Part shown: piece by piece, positions 43,497-53,266 of the stretch
Layout of the letters: each line of letters opens with the position of its first letter
Position numbering within the stretch: the stretch's first letter is position 1
Source of the DNA: Rhizobium skierniewicense
GTDB lineage: Bacteria; Pseudomonadota; Alphaproteobacteria; Rhizobiales; Rhizobiaceae
Assembly: GCF_014196515.1 (NCBI RefSeq)
Contig: NZ_JACIDV010000003.1
Span: 62,001-126,000 of the forward strand
Direction of reading: 5' to 3'
DNA length: 64,000 nucleotides
Position numbers and translations under genes: made by a program
Notes under the pieces: generated by a model
The model's database searches: none
What the model saw: the letters and a program-made list of their open reading frames with translations, nothing else
What the model was told of the DNA's origin: nothing

Positions 43497-44450
43497 CTAT
43501 TCAAGGTTTTTGGCCTGTTTGGCAAGAGGGTGGTGCGTTTGTACCAGCTCTTGCAACCGTTCTTCCAGCACATGTGTATAGATTTGTGTCGTGGAAATGT
43601 CCGAATGGCCCAGCAATTCCTGCACGGCGCGCAGGTCTGCACCATTCTGTAACAGATGGCTGGCAAAGGCATGCCGGATGACATGCGGGGAGATGGCCGA
43701 GGGCGTCAATCCGGCCCTGATGGCGATATCTTTCAGATCGCGCGCGAACACCTGCCGCGGCAGATGGCCCTCTTTCCCGTTGGATGGAAACAGCCACACA
43801 CTGTCGGGCTTTCCCTCCGCTGTGGGTACGAGTTTCTTGCGGGCCTGGTCGTAGGTGTCCATCGCTTCCATCGCCGTGCGCGACAAAAGCACCATCCGGT
43901 CCTTGTTACCCTTGCCGCGGATCATCAAAAACCGGCCCTCGTGGCGCAACACCGTCGCGGGCAGGGAAACAAGCTCGCTCACGCGCATGCCGGTGGCGTA
44001 GAGCAGCTCCAGCAAAAGATGCATGCGAATGCGTGACAATTGCCCGGCCCCTTCCGTTTCCGCTTCCTTTTGCGCCTGCGACAGAAGCGCGGAGACATCG
44101 GCGACGCTCATGAGCTTGGGAAGCGTGTGCCCCTTCTTGGGCGATGCCAGAATGCTCGTCGGATCGTCGCCCCGCAGCCCTTCCGAATAGAGGAATTTGT
44201 AGAATTGCCGCAGGCAGGACAGTCGCCGCGCCTGTGACGAGGCGGCAAAGCCCTGTGCCGAGAGGTGGCCGAGATAAGCGGACAGATCGGACGTCGCCGC
44301 ATCGGCGACAGGCGTATGGCGCGGTGCCAGAAAGTCTCTGAGATCGTTGAGATCGCGCTCATAGGATGCAAGCGTGTTGAACGCGGCCCCCCGCTCGGCG
44401 CTCATCATCTCCAGAAAGCTCTCCAGCCGTGCTGTGTCCTGTCCAGCCAT
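43497..44450 (-). CDS. xerD: Tyrosine recombinase XerD
   Basis: This 317-residue chromosome dimer resolution recombinase acts with XerC at dif. It has a SAM-like N-terminal domain (about 8-90) and a catalytic domain with Arg156 (ATGMRVSEL), Lys180 (RGKGNKDR), His256 and Arg259 ([12 protein letters not shown]), His282 ([12 protein letters not shown]) and nucleophile Tyr291. The setting between aroK and accA is the conserved housekeeping place of xerD, not that of a phage integrase. Confidence 0.96.
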   Translation of the reverse strand: MAGQDTARLESFLEMMSAERGAAFNTLASYERDLNDLRDFLAPRHTPVADAATSDLSAYLGHLSAQGFAASSQARRLSCLRQFYKFLYSEGLRGDDPTSILASPKKGHTLPKLMSVADVSALLSQAQKEAETEGAGQLSRIRMHLLLELLYATGMRVSELVSLPATVLRHEGRFLMIRGKGNKDRMVLLSRTAMEAMDTYDQARKKLVPTAEGKPDSVWLFPSNGKEGHLPRQVFARDLKDIAIRAGLTPSAISPHVIRHAFASHLLQNGADLRAVQELLGHSDISTTQIYTHVLEERLQELVQTHHPLAKQAKNLE

Positions 44451-44470
44451 TCAGGCGTGTTTCCCTGTCA

Positions 44471-44623
44471 TCATGGTGTGGGCGGGTTCAGCTTTTCGGA
44501 GGGTATGCGCACCGTCACCTCGCGCTCGCGCGGTTGCACCAGCATGACCAGCGAAATCATGCCGCCATAGATGATGCCCGCAATGGCAGCCAGAACAAAA
44601 ATGAAGCGGAAAAGAGTTGGCAT
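44471..44623 (-). CDS. Small single-span membrane protein, function unknown
   Basis: This 50-residue protein has one hydrophobic segment (FRFIFVLAAIAGIIYGGMIS) followed by a short charged tail (QPREREVTVRIPSEKL). The ATG at 44623 has CGGAG upstream; a longer start at 44665 adds residues with no ribosome site. It lies 20 bases before xerD and is probably co-transcribed. I know of no function. Confidence 0.7.
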   Translation of the reverse strand: MPTLFRFIFVLAAIAGIIYGGMISLVMLVQPREREVTVRIPSEKLNPPTP

Positions 44624-44794
44624 GGATACTCCGGGCAGGTCTCTTGCAGTATATGAGATGCGCATGGATCAACGGCAAGACCGATGCCGTGACCTTGAAA
44701 CGCGTCTCCGAGGCGATTCTCTTTCCATTAGGCGCAATTAGGCTTGACGCTTGGTAAACATTTGCAGATACCGATGCCAAACGGGCCATCATTC

Positions 44795-45391
44795 ATGAGC
44801 GAAACCAGCACGACTCCTCACTCTGGTTTGGGTGACAAGACTATCGGCGAGAAAGCCCGGGCAAAGCTTGGAAGACGCAACGTGATTTTCGTCGGCTTGA
44901 TGGGCGCTGGAAAATCCGCCATCGGGAGGCTCGTTGCCCAGCAGCTCAAAATTCCTTTCGTTGATACCGACTCCGAAATCGAACGCGTATCGCGCATGAC
45001 GATCTCCGAACTGTTTGCTTCTTACGGGGAAGACGAGTTCCGCGCGCTGGAAATGCGTGTGATCAAGCGCCTGCTGCGCGGCGGCCCGAAAGTCGTGTCG
45101 ACCGGGGGCGGCGCGTTTGTCAATGACAATACGCGCAGGCATATCAAACGTGGCGGCATTTCCATGTGGCTGAAAGCGGATATCGAGGTCCTGTGGGAGC
45201 GGGTCAGCAAGCGCGAGCATCGTCCGCTTCTGAAGACCGAAAACCCCAAGGCCACGTTACTGGCACTCATGGAACGACGGTATCCGATCTATCAGGAAGC
45301 CGACATAACCATCGAATCGCGGGATGTTCGCAAGGACATCATCGTGAAGGAGGTACTGGAAGCCATTGCCAGTACGGAACTTAAGGCCTGA
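44795..45391 (+). CDS. aroK: Shikimate kinase
   Basis: This 198-residue enzyme phosphorylates shikimate in aromatic amino acid synthesis. Walker A GLMGAGKS is at 34-41, followed by [10 protein letters not shown] (shikimate-binding Asp), STGGGAF and the lid region KREHRPLL. The N-terminus is longer than in E. coli, as usual in rhizobia. The start could also be the ATG at 44774; neither has a strong ribosome site. Its end is four bases before the aroB start. Confidence 0.95.
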   Translation: MSETSTTPHSGLGDKTIGEKARAKLGRRNVIFVGLMGAGKSAIGRLVAQQLKIPFVDTDSEIERVSRMTISELFASYGEDEFRALEMRVIKRLLRGGPKVVSTGGGAFVNDNTRRHIKRGGISMWLKADIEVLWERVSKREHRPLLKTENPKATLLALMERRYPIYQEADITIESRDVRKDIIVKEVLEAIASTELKA

Positions 45392-45395
45392 TCCC

Positions 45396-46529
45396 ATGAC
45401 ATTCGACGACCTCTCTACAGACGAACGCCTCGTTCACGTGCCCCTGGGCGAACGTGCCTACGACATTCTGATTGGTCCAGGTCTGGTGGCACGTGCCGGT
45501 GGCGAGATTTCCTCACGCCTCAAGGGCAGGCGCGCCGCCATTATCACGGATGAACATGTCGCGCCGCTCTATCTCGAAGCGCTGATGGACGGTCTCCAGA
45601 CCGATGGTATCGAGGCCGTGTCGCTGACTTTGCCCGCTGGTGAAAAGACCAAGAGTTTTGAGCATCTGATGACGGTTTGCGACACGGTGCTGTCAGCGCG
45701 GATCGAACGCAACGATGCCGTGATTGCGCTGGGTGGCGGCGTTATCGGCGATCTCACGGGCTTTGCCGCGGGCATCGTGCGTCGCGGTGTGCGCTTCGTG
45801 CAGATACCGACCTCGCTTCTGGCGCAGGTCGATTCGTCCGTGGGCGGCAAGACCGGCATCAACACGCGCCATGGCAAGAACCTCGTCGGGGTCTTCCACC
45901 AGCCGGATCTGGTGTTGGCCGATACGGCGGTGCTGGATACGCTGAGCCCGCGTGAGTTTCGCGCCGGCTACGCCGAGGTCGTCAAATATGGGCTCATCGA
46001 CAAGCCTGATTTCTTTGCCTGGCTGGAAAAGAACTGGCAAGACGTTTTGAAGGGTGGTCCGGCCCGCATTCAGGCGATTGCGACGAGCTGCCAGGCCAAG
46101 GCCGATGTGGTGGTGGCAGACGAAAAGGAAAATGGCGTTCGCGCATTGCTCAACCTCGGTCACACCTTCGGTCACGCACTGGAAGCGGCGACGGAATACG
46201 ACAGCAAACGTCTCGTCCACGGCGAAGGTGTCGCCATCGGCATGGTGCTCGCCCACCAGTTTTCCGCCCGCCTCAATCTTGCAAGTCCTGATGATGCCGC
46301 CCGTGTCGAGGCGCATCTGACGGCGGTTGGCCTGCCGACGACGATGAAGGATATTCCAGGACAACTGCCGCCAGTCGAGACGTTGATGTCGGCGATCGCG
46401 CAGGACAAGAAAGTCAAGGGCGGCAAGCTCACCTTCATCCTCACCCACGGCGTCGGACAATCCTTCGTGGCCGATGATGTTGCCGCATCCGAAGTGCAGT
46501 CTTTCCTCAGCGAAAAGCACCCTGGCTGA
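45396..46529 (+). CDS. aroB: 3-dehydroquinate synthase
   Basis: This 377-residue NAD- and metal-dependent enzyme converts DAHP to dehydroquinate, the second step of the shikimate pathway. Motifs are [63 protein letters not shown] and the metal ligands in [12 protein letters not shown] and HGEGVAIGM. The ATG at 45396 follows AAGG; a TTG ten codons upstream inside aroK is rejected. It is transcribed with aroK. Confidence 0.97.
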   Translation: MTFDDLSTDERLVHVPLGERAYDILIGPGLVARAGGEISSRLKGRRAAIITDEHVAPLYLEALMDGLQTDGIEAVSLTLPAGEKTKSFEHLMTVCDTVLSARIERNDAVIALGGGVIGDLTGFAAGIVRRGVRFVQIPTSLLAQVDSSVGGKTGINTRHGKNLVGVFHQPDLVLADTAVLDTLSPREFRAGYAEVVKYGLIDKPDFFAWLEKNWQDVLKGGPARIQAIATSCQAKADVVVADEKENGVRALLNLGHTFGHALEAATEYDSKRLVHGEGVAIGMVLAHQFSARLNLASPDDAARVEAHLTAVGLPTTMKDIPGQLPPVETLMSAIAQDKKVKGGKLTFILTHGVGQSFVADDVAASEVQSFLSEKHPG

Positions 46530-46544
46530 AAGCCTTGGACACGG

Positions 46545-46826
46545 TTAGAACCGGGTCGCTTCACCCGGTGCCGCCACGTCGATCGCGAGCGCGTGAAGTC
46601 CGGCATCGAGTTCTGGCTTCAGCAGCGCATTGATGGCGCGGTGGCGGTCCACCCGTGACTTGCCGGAAAAGCTTTCCGAGACGATCTGGACCCGCATATG
46701 TGTCTCGCCTGCGCCAGTCATATCTGGCTGGTGGCCTGCATGCAGGTGACTTTCATCGATAACATTCAGCCGGATTGGCGAAAACGTCTCGTTGAGCTTG
46801 TTTTCTATACGCTCTCGCAGGGCCAT
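46545..46826 (-). CDS. BolA family protein
   Basis: This 93-residue BolA-fold protein probably works with a monothiol glutaredoxin in iron-sulfur trafficking. The core shows VIDESHLHAGHQPD and HMRVQIVSESFSGKSRVDRH, with the conserved His, and then NALLKPELDAGLHALAI. The start at 46826 is chosen over a TTG at 46841. It converges on aroB with 15 bases between, and is divergent from the J-domain gene. Confidence 0.93.
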   Translation of the reverse strand: MALRERIENKLNETFSPIRLNVIDESHLHAGHQPDMTGAGETHMRVQIVSESFSGKSRVDRHRAINALLKPELDAGLHALAIDVAAPGEATRF

Positions 46827-46939
46827 CGTTTCGGTCTCCAAATCAGTCTTGCGCGTCGAAGGGGCTCTCTAGAAGCCTGCAACATTCCACTTTGTCAATT
46901 CTTGTTTGGCGCGTTTTCGCGTCCCATAATTAGGATACC

Positions 46940-47557
46940 ATGAAACTGGATTCGAAATATTTCGACCGCATTCGCACACGCCGCAGACGGGATCCGGAGC
47001 CTGAAATCAAGGCACCGACCTGTCAGTGGGACGGGTGTGACAAGCCGGGCGTCCATCGCGCACCCGTCGGCCGCAATGCCGAGGGGCAGTTCTTCATGTT
47101 CTGTTTCGAGCATGTGAAGGACTACAACAAGGGCTACAACTATTTTTCTGGCCTCTCCGATAGCGAGATCGCGCGGTACCAGAAAGAGGCCATTACCGGC
47201 CATCGCCCCACCTGGACGGTCGGCGTCAACAAGACAGCCAGCGATAGCCCCCTGCATTCGACGCTGCGCTCGGGCGCGGCGAATGCGCGCATTCGCGACC
47301 CTTTCGGCTTTGCAGGCCAGGGGCGCTCGGGTGGCCCGCGTTATCAGCAGGCCCGCAAGCTCAAGACACTGGAGCAGAAGGCCTTCGATACCTTGGGGTT
47401 GAGCATCAATGCAACGCAGGAACAGATCAAACGCAGCTACAAGGAGCTTGTCAAAAAGCATCATCCTGATGCTAATGGTGGTGATCGTGGTTCGGAAGAT
47501 CGTTTTCGGGCTGTTATTCAAGCCTACCAATTGTTAAAGCAATCTGGTTTCTGCTAA
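46940..47557 (+). CDS. J-domain protein with N-terminal cysteine cluster
   Basis: This 205-residue protein has a C-terminal J domain (about 145-205) with the HPD tripeptide in KKHHPDANGG, so it should stimulate an Hsp70. The N-terminal half has spaced Cys/His residues (TCQWDGCDKPGVHRAP, then MFCFEHVKDYNKGYNYF) that look like a small zinc site. It stands directly before cobS, an arrangement I recognise from other rhizobia, so a role in assembling cobaltochelatase is possible but unproven. Confidence 0.9.
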   Translation: MKLDSKYFDRIRTRRRRDPEPEIKAPTCQWDGCDKPGVHRAPVGRNAEGQFFMFCFEHVKDYNKGYNYFSGLSDSEIARYQKEAITGHRPTWTVGVNKTASDSPLHSTLRSGAANARIRDPFGFAGQGRSGGPRYQQARKLKTLEQKAFDTLGLSINATQEQIKRSYKELVKKHHPDANGGDRGSEDRFRAVIQAYQLLKQSGFC

Positions 47558-47621
47558 GTCCTTTCCTGTGACCGCCTGATAGATATGTGGCCGGGTGGCT
47601 GCTACCCGCCTTGGAGACGTT

Positions 47622-48611
47622 ATGAGCAAAATTGACCTGGATATTACCAACCTGCCGGATACAACCGTTTCCGTGCGTGATGTTTTCGGTATCGACACCG
47701 ATCTGCGCGTGCCCGCCTATTCGAAGGGCGACGCCTATGTGCCGGACCTGGACCCTGACTACCTTTTTGATCGCGATACGACGCTCGCCATTCTTGCGGG
47801 CTTTGCGCACAATCGACGCGTCATGGTTTCGGGCTTTCACGGCACCGGTAAATCCACCCATATCGAGCAGGTCGCTGCCCGCCTCAATTGGCCCTGCGTG
47901 CGCATCAATCTCGATAGCCATGTCAGCCGTATCGATCTCGTCGGCAAGGACGCCATCGTTCTGAAGGACGGCAAGCAGGTCACCGAATTCAAGGACGGCA
48001 TCCTGCCCTGGGCCTATCAGCACAATGTCGCGCTTGTTTTCGATGAGTATGATGCGGGCCGCCCGGACGTGATGTTCGTCATCCAGCGTGTGCTGGAATC
48101 GTCCGGCCGCCTGACACTTCTCGACCAGAGCCGCGTTATCCGTCCGCACCCCGCTTTCCGTATCTTCGCGACCGCCAACACGGTCGGTCTTGGTGATACG
48201 ACGGGTCTCTACCACGGCACGCAGCAGATCAATCAGGCGCAGATGGACCGCTGGTCTGTCGTCACCACGCTGAACTATCTGCCGCATCAGCAGGAAGTGG
48301 ACATCGTCGTCGCCAAGGTCAAAAGCCTCGATAACGACAAGGGTCGCGAAACCGCGTCGAAGATGGTGCGCGTTGCCGACCTGACCCGTTCAGCCTTCGT
48401 CAATGGCGATCTGTCCACCGTCATGAGCCCGCGTACCGTTATCACCTGGGCGGAAAATGCCGATATTTTCGGTGATGTCGCATTCGCCTTCCGCGTAACC
48501 TTCCTCAACAAGTGCGATGAGCTGGAGCGGACCCTGGTGGCCGAGCATTATCAACGCGCATTCGGCGTCGAGTTGAAGGAAAGCGCTGCGAACATCGTTC
48601 TCAGCGCCTGA
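47622..48611 (+). CDS. cobS: Cobaltochelatase subunit CobS
   Basis: This 329-residue AAA+ ATPase, with CobT and CobN, inserts cobalt into hydrogenobyrinate a,c-diamide in aerobic B12 synthesis. It has Walker [10 protein letters not shown] at 71-79, Walker [10 protein letters not shown], and the sensor region [18 protein letters not shown] lies before the ATG at 47622, which gives the normal length. cobT follows after a 98-base gap. Confidence 0.97.
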   Translation: MSKIDLDITNLPDTTVSVRDVFGIDTDLRVPAYSKGDAYVPDLDPDYLFDRDTTLAILAGFAHNRRVMVSGFHGTGKSTHIEQVAARLNWPCVRINLDSHVSRIDLVGKDAIVLKDGKQVTEFKDGILPWAYQHNVALVFDEYDAGRPDVMFVIQRVLESSGRLTLLDQSRVIRPHPAFRIFATANTVGLGDTTGLYHGTQQINQAQMDRWSVVTTLNYLPHQQEVDIVVAKVKSLDNDKGRETASKMVRVADLTRSAFVNGDLSTVMSPRTVITWAENADIFGDVAFAFRVTFLNKCDELERTLVAEHYQRAFGVELKESAANIVLSA

Positions 48612-48655
48612 TATTTTCCGGCTTTTCCGGATGATATCACCCATGAGTTGAAGAC

Positions 48656-48685
48656 GTCACCCCGCTGCCTTGCTGGAGGGGTGAC
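48656..48685 (+). promoter_or_regulatory. Hairpin between cobS and cobT
   Basis: GTCACCCC (48656-48663) and GGGGTGAC (48678-48685) form a perfect 8-base stem around 14 bases. With no U-run and the next start 25 bases on, it is probably a processing or stabilising hairpin that sets the CobS:CobT ratio. Confidence 0.45.
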
Positions 48686-48709
48686 GGTCTGGAATCGACA
48701 GGAAAGACA

Positions 48710-50614
48710 ATGGCAGGCCGTGGCGACAATGTGAGACCCAAATCCGGAATGATGATCGACGCGGAACCGCTGCGTCAGGCCATTACCGGATGTGTGCGCT
48801 CGATTGCGGGCGATTCGGAAATCGAAGTCACCTTCGCCAACGAGCGCCCCGGTCTTGCCGGAGAGCGCATGCGCCTGCCGGAAATCTCCAAGAAGCCGAC
48901 CGCCCAGGAAATCGCGATCACCCGTGGCCTCGGCGATTCCATGGCATTGCGCATTGCCTGTCACGATAGCGATGTGCACGCCACCATGGCCCCGCAGGGG
49001 CCGGATGCTCGGCTTATCTTCGATGCCGTGGAACAGGCGCGCGTTGAATCCATCGGTGCGCGGCGCATGCCCGGCATGGCCGCCAACATGCGGGCGATGA
49101 ACACCGAAAAATATGCCAAGGCGAATTTCGTCAACATCAATACGCAGGAAGACGCGCCGCTCGCAGAGGCCATTGCGATGATGGTGCGCGAACGGCTGAC
49201 GGGCGAAAAACCGCCTGAAAGCGCTGGCAAGGTGTTGGACTTGTGGCGTTCCTTCATAGAGGACAAGGCATCCGCCGACCTGCAAGATCTGTCGAAGGTC
49301 GTTGAAGATCAGAAGGCGTTTTCCAAGCTCATCCGCAAGATGCTGACCTCGATGCAGATGGCGGAGGATTTCGGCGACGAGGACGATCAGCCCGAGAGCC
49401 AGGAAACGGAATCCGAGGAAGACCAGCCCGCCAGCAACGAGACGCAGGAAGAACAGGTCGAGGAAGAGGCCGGTTCCGATGCCGCCCCTGCCGAAGAGAG
49501 CGAAGCCTCCCAGGAGCAGATGGAAGACGGCGAGATGGATGGCGCCGAGATGTCTGAGGACGAAATGTCCGACGATCTGGACGAGGACTCCGAAACACCC
49601 GGCGAAACCCGTCGCCCCAACAGCCCTTTCGACGATTTCAACGAGAAGGTGGATTACCGCATCTTCACGCAGGAGTTCGACGAGGAAATCTCTGCCGAAG
49701 AACTCTGCGACGAAGCCGAGCTTGACCGTCTTCGTGCTTTTCTCGACAAGCAGCTTGCGCATCTGCAAGGCGCGGTCGGCCGTTTGGCCAACCGTTTGCA
49801 GCGCCGCCTGATGGCGCAGCAGAACCGCTCCTGGGATTTCGATCTGGAGGAGGGTTATCTCGACCCTGCACGTCTGGTGCGCCTGGTCATCGATCCGATG
49901 CAGCCGCTGTCCTTCAAGAAGGAACGGGATACGAAGTTCCGCGATACCGTGGTGTCGCTGGTCATCGACAATTCCGGCTCCATGCGTGGTCGCCCGATTA
50001 CGGTTGCGGCCACCTGCGCCGATATTCTGGCGCGCACGCTGGAGCGTTCGGGCGTCAAGGTCGAAATCCTGGGCTTCACGACCAAGGCCTGGAAGGGCGG
50101 ACAGTCGCGCGAGCAGTGGCTGGCCGGTGGGAAGCAACCATCGCCCGGTCGCCTCAACGACCTGCGCCACATCGTCTACAAGTCGGCAGATGCGCCATGG
50201 CGCCGTTCGCGCCGCAATCTCGGCCTGATGATGCGTGAAGGCCTGCTCAAGGAAAACATCGACGGCGAAGCGCTGATGTGGGCGCATAACCGCCTCATCA
50301 ACCGGCCCGAACAGCGCAAGATCATGATGATGATCTCCGATGGCGCGCCGGTGGACGATTCCACGCTGTCGGTCAATCCGGGCAATTATCTCGAGCGCCA
50401 TCTGCGTGCGGTCATCGAACAGATCGAAACGAAGTCCTCGGTCGAACTGCTGGCCATCGGTATCGGCCATGACGTCACGCGCTACTATCGCCGCGCCGTG
50501 ACGATCGTGGACGCGGACGAACTGGCGGGCGCGATGACGGAGCAGCTTGCGGCCCTGTTCGAAGACACCAGTGCGGCTCCGCGCCGTTCCGGCAGGATGC
50601 GCCGTGCGGGCTAA
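48710..50614 (+). CDS. cobT: Cobaltochelatase subunit CobT
   Basis: This 634-residue partner of CobS in the cobalt chelatase has an N-terminal domain, a very acidic middle (about 220-305, rich in Glu, Asp and Ser) and a C-terminal von Willebrand A domain. The VWA metal site is DNSGS with Asp420, Ser422 and Ser424, followed by EILGFTT and [14 protein letters not shown]. Length matches the family. The end overlaps the next gene by eleven bases. Confidence 0.97.
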   Translation: MAGRGDNVRPKSGMMIDAEPLRQAITGCVRSIAGDSEIEVTFANERPGLAGERMRLPEISKKPTAQEIAITRGLGDSMALRIACHDSDVHATMAPQGPDARLIFDAVEQARVESIGARRMPGMAANMRAMNTEKYAKANFVNINTQEDAPLAEAIAMMVRERLTGEKPPESAGKVLDLWRSFIEDKASADLQDLSKVVEDQKAFSKLIRKMLTSMQMAEDFGDEDDQPESQETESEEDQPASNETQEEQVEEEAGSDAAPAEESEASQEQMEDGEMDGAEMSEDEMSDDLDEDSETPGETRRPNSPFDDFNEKVDYRIFTQEFDEEISAEELCDEAELDRLRAFLDKQLAHLQGAVGRLANRLQRRLMAQQNRSWDFDLEEGYLDPARLVRLVIDPMQPLSFKKERDTKFRDTVVSLVIDNSGSMRGRPITVAATCADILARTLERSGVKVEILGFTTKAWKGGQSREQWLAGGKQPSPGRLNDLRHIVYKSADAPWRRSRRNLGLMMREGLLKENIDGEALMWAHNRLINRPEQRKIMMMISDGAPVDDSTLSVNPGNYLERHLRAVIEQIETKSSVELLAIGIGHDVTRYYRRAVTIVDADELAGAMTEQLAALFEDTSAAPRRSGRMRRAG

Positions 50615-51638
50615 GCCCCGCGGTAGCAGGTCGGCAAGACGTGGATGGTTCGGGTTTGCCGCTTTAGCAGTGACACTGGCGACAACCCTCATCCCGTCCG
50701 GCATGGCTGCCGGCACGGTCGATGTGCCGGTCAGTGCGCGCCTGGTCTCACAGTTCAAAGTCGACTCTCCGGAAAAACGGTTCGGCAAACTTCAATTCGT
50801 CGGCGGGTTGGTCATGCGCTCGCCCGAGCCACTGTTCGGTGCTATCTCCAGCATCCGGTTCATGCCCGATGGCCGCAGTTTCCTTGCGGTTCTGGATACC
50901 GGCCACTTCCTGTCCGGCACTGTGGAGCGTCATGCGTCGGGCGACCTTTCGGGGCTATCGCAGGTCCGCATCGCGCCCATGCTCGACAAGGCTGGCCACG
51001 AGGCAAAACGAAAACGCGAGATGGACTCGGAAGGGTTGGCGCTGCGCGGCAACCGAGCCTTCGTCAGCTACGAGCAGCGGCCCCGCATCATGATCTATTC
51101 GACGGAGACGCTGGACGCGGCAAAGCCGATCGGGCAGCTGCCACATCTCATACCCGATGACGAGTTTCGCCGTAACGCAGGCATGGAGACGATTGCCGTG
51201 TCTCCCGCAGACGGGCCGCTTCGCGGTTCCATGGTTGTGGTTGCCGAGGCAAGCTTTGACGGTGACGGAAACCTGTTTGCCGCCATTCTGGAAGGTCCGC
51301 GAAAAGGACTGTTTTCCGTTGCCCACGACCATTCCTATTCCGTGACGGATGGCGCGTTTCTGCCTGATGGCGATCTGTTGCTGCTCGAGCGACGGTTCGA
51401 ACTGTCCGTCGGCGTCGGCATGCGCATCCGTCGCATCAAGGCAGATACGATAAGGCCCGGCGCGGTGGTTGACGGTGAAGTCCTCATCGAAGCCGACCTT
51501 TCCGACCAGATCGACAACATGGAAGGGATGGATGTCATCAAGGCGGCCGACGGCTCGACACATCTCATTCTGGTGTCCGACGACAACCACTCGTTTTTGC
51601 AACGGAACATGATGCTGGAATTCAAGCTGCTGAACTGA
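50604..51638 (+). CDS. Secreted esterase-like phytase-fold protein
   Basis: This 344-residue exported protein resembles the family annotated as esterase-like activity of phytase, a beta-propeller fold. It starts with a basic n-region and hydrophobic stretch ([20 protein letters not shown]) and likely cleavage after MAA. Propeller-like repeats include [56 protein letters not shown] and [23 protein letters not shown] start at 50604 is chosen because AGGA stands six bases before it; it overlaps cobT, so translation is coupled. Substrate unknown. Confidence 0.85.
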   Translation: MRAKPRGSRSARRGWFGFAALAVTLATTLIPSGMAAGTVDVPVSARLVSQFKVDSPEKRFGKLQFVGGLVMRSPEPLFGAISSIRFMPDGRSFLAVLDTGHFLSGTVERHASGDLSGLSQVRIAPMLDKAGHEAKRKREMDSEGLALRGNRAFVSYEQRPRIMIYSTETLDAAKPIGQLPHLIPDDEFRRNAGMETIAVSPADGPLRGSMVVVAEASFDGDGNLFAAILEGPRKGLFSVAHDHSYSVTDGAFLPDGDLLLLERRFELSVGVGMRIRRIKADTIRPGAVVDGEVLIEADLSDQIDNMEGMDVIKAADGSTHLILVSDDNHSFLQRNMMLEFKLLN

Positions 51639-52006
51639 CATCGGCCGCTCTGTAACGGCCTGTTCTACCATCCGTTGTTGCCGATACTTTTGAAATACCT
51701 TAAATATTACAGTAATTTAATATTATATCGTCTTCCGTTTTCGCGTTGCGAAGCGTTAAGTGCTCGAACCGGAATGATGGCTGAGGCGTCATCGGCCCGC
51801 CCTTTGTGAATATCGGGCATTTATGAAGTAGGGGCTGGGTTTGATGTTGGCACCGTGACGCTTCCGGCTTGATGATGACTTGAACGATACATGTAGTTTG
51901 AAAGTCTACACGGATTTGCCTGCGGACGCTCCGGCCCCGCATGCTGTGCGCGTGAGAATAAATACCTTCCCGTCCATCGGCTCGAATGCCTCCAAAGGAC
52001 TTCCGC
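51639..52006 (+). other. 368-base non-coding gap before the RND efflux operon
   Basis: Just after the esterase-like gene GGCCG (51643-51647) and CGGCC (51656-51660) form a small terminator-like hairpin. An AT-rich stretch at about 51690-51735 contains the dyad ATTAC-A-GTAAT (51706-51716), a possible operator. A weak promoter, TTGAAC at 51881-51886 with an AGTCTA box 17 bases on, could serve the efflux genes. Two short minus-strand frames here show no coding features. Confidence 0.45.
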
Positions 52007-53266
52007 ATGCGGTTTATCATATCTGTCGCAGCCGTTATTGCCGTTTCCACGCTGCTTTTTGTCAATCGTGATACAGTGGAAGCCTACCTGCCGTCTTGGG
52101 CCAAGCCGACATCGGCCACCACCCAGACCCACGCCTCCGACGACACCCAGACAAAAGGCGGTGGACGGCATGGCGGCGGCGGCGGAGGGCAGGCAGGGCG
52201 ACCCTTGGCGGTCACGGTGGCCACGGCAAAGGCGGGCTCCCTGCCCGTCACGCGCCAGACGATTGGCGCAATCGTTCCCGTGGCGTCCACTGCGTTGACC
52301 AGTCCCATTTCAGGCATTGTCGCGAGCGTTCTGGTGAGTGATGGTGCTGAGGTGAAGGCCGGAGACCTTCTCGTGCAGCTCGATGACCGCACGATCAAGG
52401 CCAATATCGCACGCGACGAGGCCGTTTTACTGCGGGACCAGGCGGTATTGGAAGCAGCCCAGGCAACGCTTGCCCGCGTCGAATCGCTCAGCAGACAGGG
52501 CGTCGATACGCAGCAACAGTTCAGCGATGCGAACGCCACCGTCAAACAGGCGCAGGCCACACTCTCGGTCGACAGGTCCAATATCGCGGCAGACAACGTC
52601 ACGCTTTCGCAAACGCAGATCCGCGCGACATTCGATGGCAAGCTGGGTGTCGTCCTCTTGTCGCCAGGTGCCTATGTCGCGCCGGGCGGCGAGGTGGTGA
52701 TGTTGACGCAGATGAAACCGGTGCTGGCGGAGTTTTTCCTGCCTGAGCCGGACCTCGACCTCGTTCGCACGGCCATGACCAGGAAAACTTTGACGGCGGA
52801 TGTCTTTACCACGCAGGCGCAGCAGCAGGACGGCAAGGCCACGGGAACCGGCAATATCGTCTTCATCGACAATACTGTTGATCCGGCGTCCGGCACGTTC
52901 AAGCTTCGCATGCGTCTGGATAACGACCCCGCGACCTTCTGGCCCGGACAGTCCCTCAAAGTCACGGTCAAGGCGGGGCAGGTGGATGATCTGGTGACGG
53001 TTCCGCTGGTTGCACTCCAGCCCCAGGCTGGCGGTTTCGTGTGCTATGTCGTCGCTCCTGATAACACGGTCGAGCAGCGCAAGGTCACGCTGGCGCTGAC
53101 CGATGGCGACGTCGCCGGTGTGTCGAGCGGTCTGAAAGACGGCGACACGGTCGTCACGGAAGGGCAGGCGTCCCTCATCAACGGCAGCCACGTCGTCGTC
53201 AACAAGCCCAAGGATGCAGCCGGGAGTAAACCGGCTGCGGCAGCCGTGACGGGTGACGCGACATGA
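52007..53266 (+). CDS. RND efflux periplasmic adaptor (membrane fusion protein)
   Basis: This 419-residue HlyD-type adaptor links an RND pump to an outer-membrane channel. It has an N-terminal membrane anchor (MRFIISVAAVIAVSTLLFV), a Gly-rich linker (about 56-72), then barrel and lipoyl halves around an alpha hairpin: ISGIVASVLVSDGAEVKAGDLL and TQIRATFDGKLGVVLLSPGAYV. The ATG at 52007 has AAGGA eight bases upstream, better than the one at 51986. It overlaps the pump gene by four bases. No outer-membrane factor gene is adjacent. Confidence 0.93.
   Translation: MRFIISVAAVIAVSTLLFVNRDTVEAYLPSWAKPTSATTQTHASDDTQTKGGGRHGGGGGGQAGRPLAVTVATAKAGSLPVTRQTIGAIVPVASTALTSPISGIVASVLVSDGAEVKAGDLLVQLDDRTIKANIARDEAVLLRDQAVLEAAQATLARVESLSRQGVDTQQQFSDANATVKQAQATLSVDRSNIAADNVTLSQTQIRATFDGKLGVVLLSPGAYVAPGGEVVMLTQMKPVLAEFFLPEPDLDLVRTAMTRKTLTADVFTTQAQQQDGKATGTGNIVFIDNTVDPASGTFKLRMRLDNDPATFWPGQSLKVTVKAGQVDDLVTVPLVALQPQAGGFVCYVVAPDNTVEQRKVTLALTDGDVAGVSSGLKDGDTVVTEGQASLINGSHVVVNKPKDAAGSKPAAAAVTGDAT

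Noticed and set aside
43497-44450. Tyrosine recombinase as sign of an integrated element
   Set aside because: Length, motifs and position next to accA and aroK/aroB identify housekeeping XerD; no phage or transfer genes or direct repeats seen nearby.
48551-50788. 745-residue minus-strand frame over cobT
   Set aside because: It is the exact antisense of cobT, which has convincing VWA and acidic domains; the mirror frame is open only through codon bias and has no family motifs.
51700-52171. Two overlapping minus-strand frames in the gap before the efflux operon
   Set aside because: Low-complexity, no ribosome site, and they run into the adaptor gene on the other strand.
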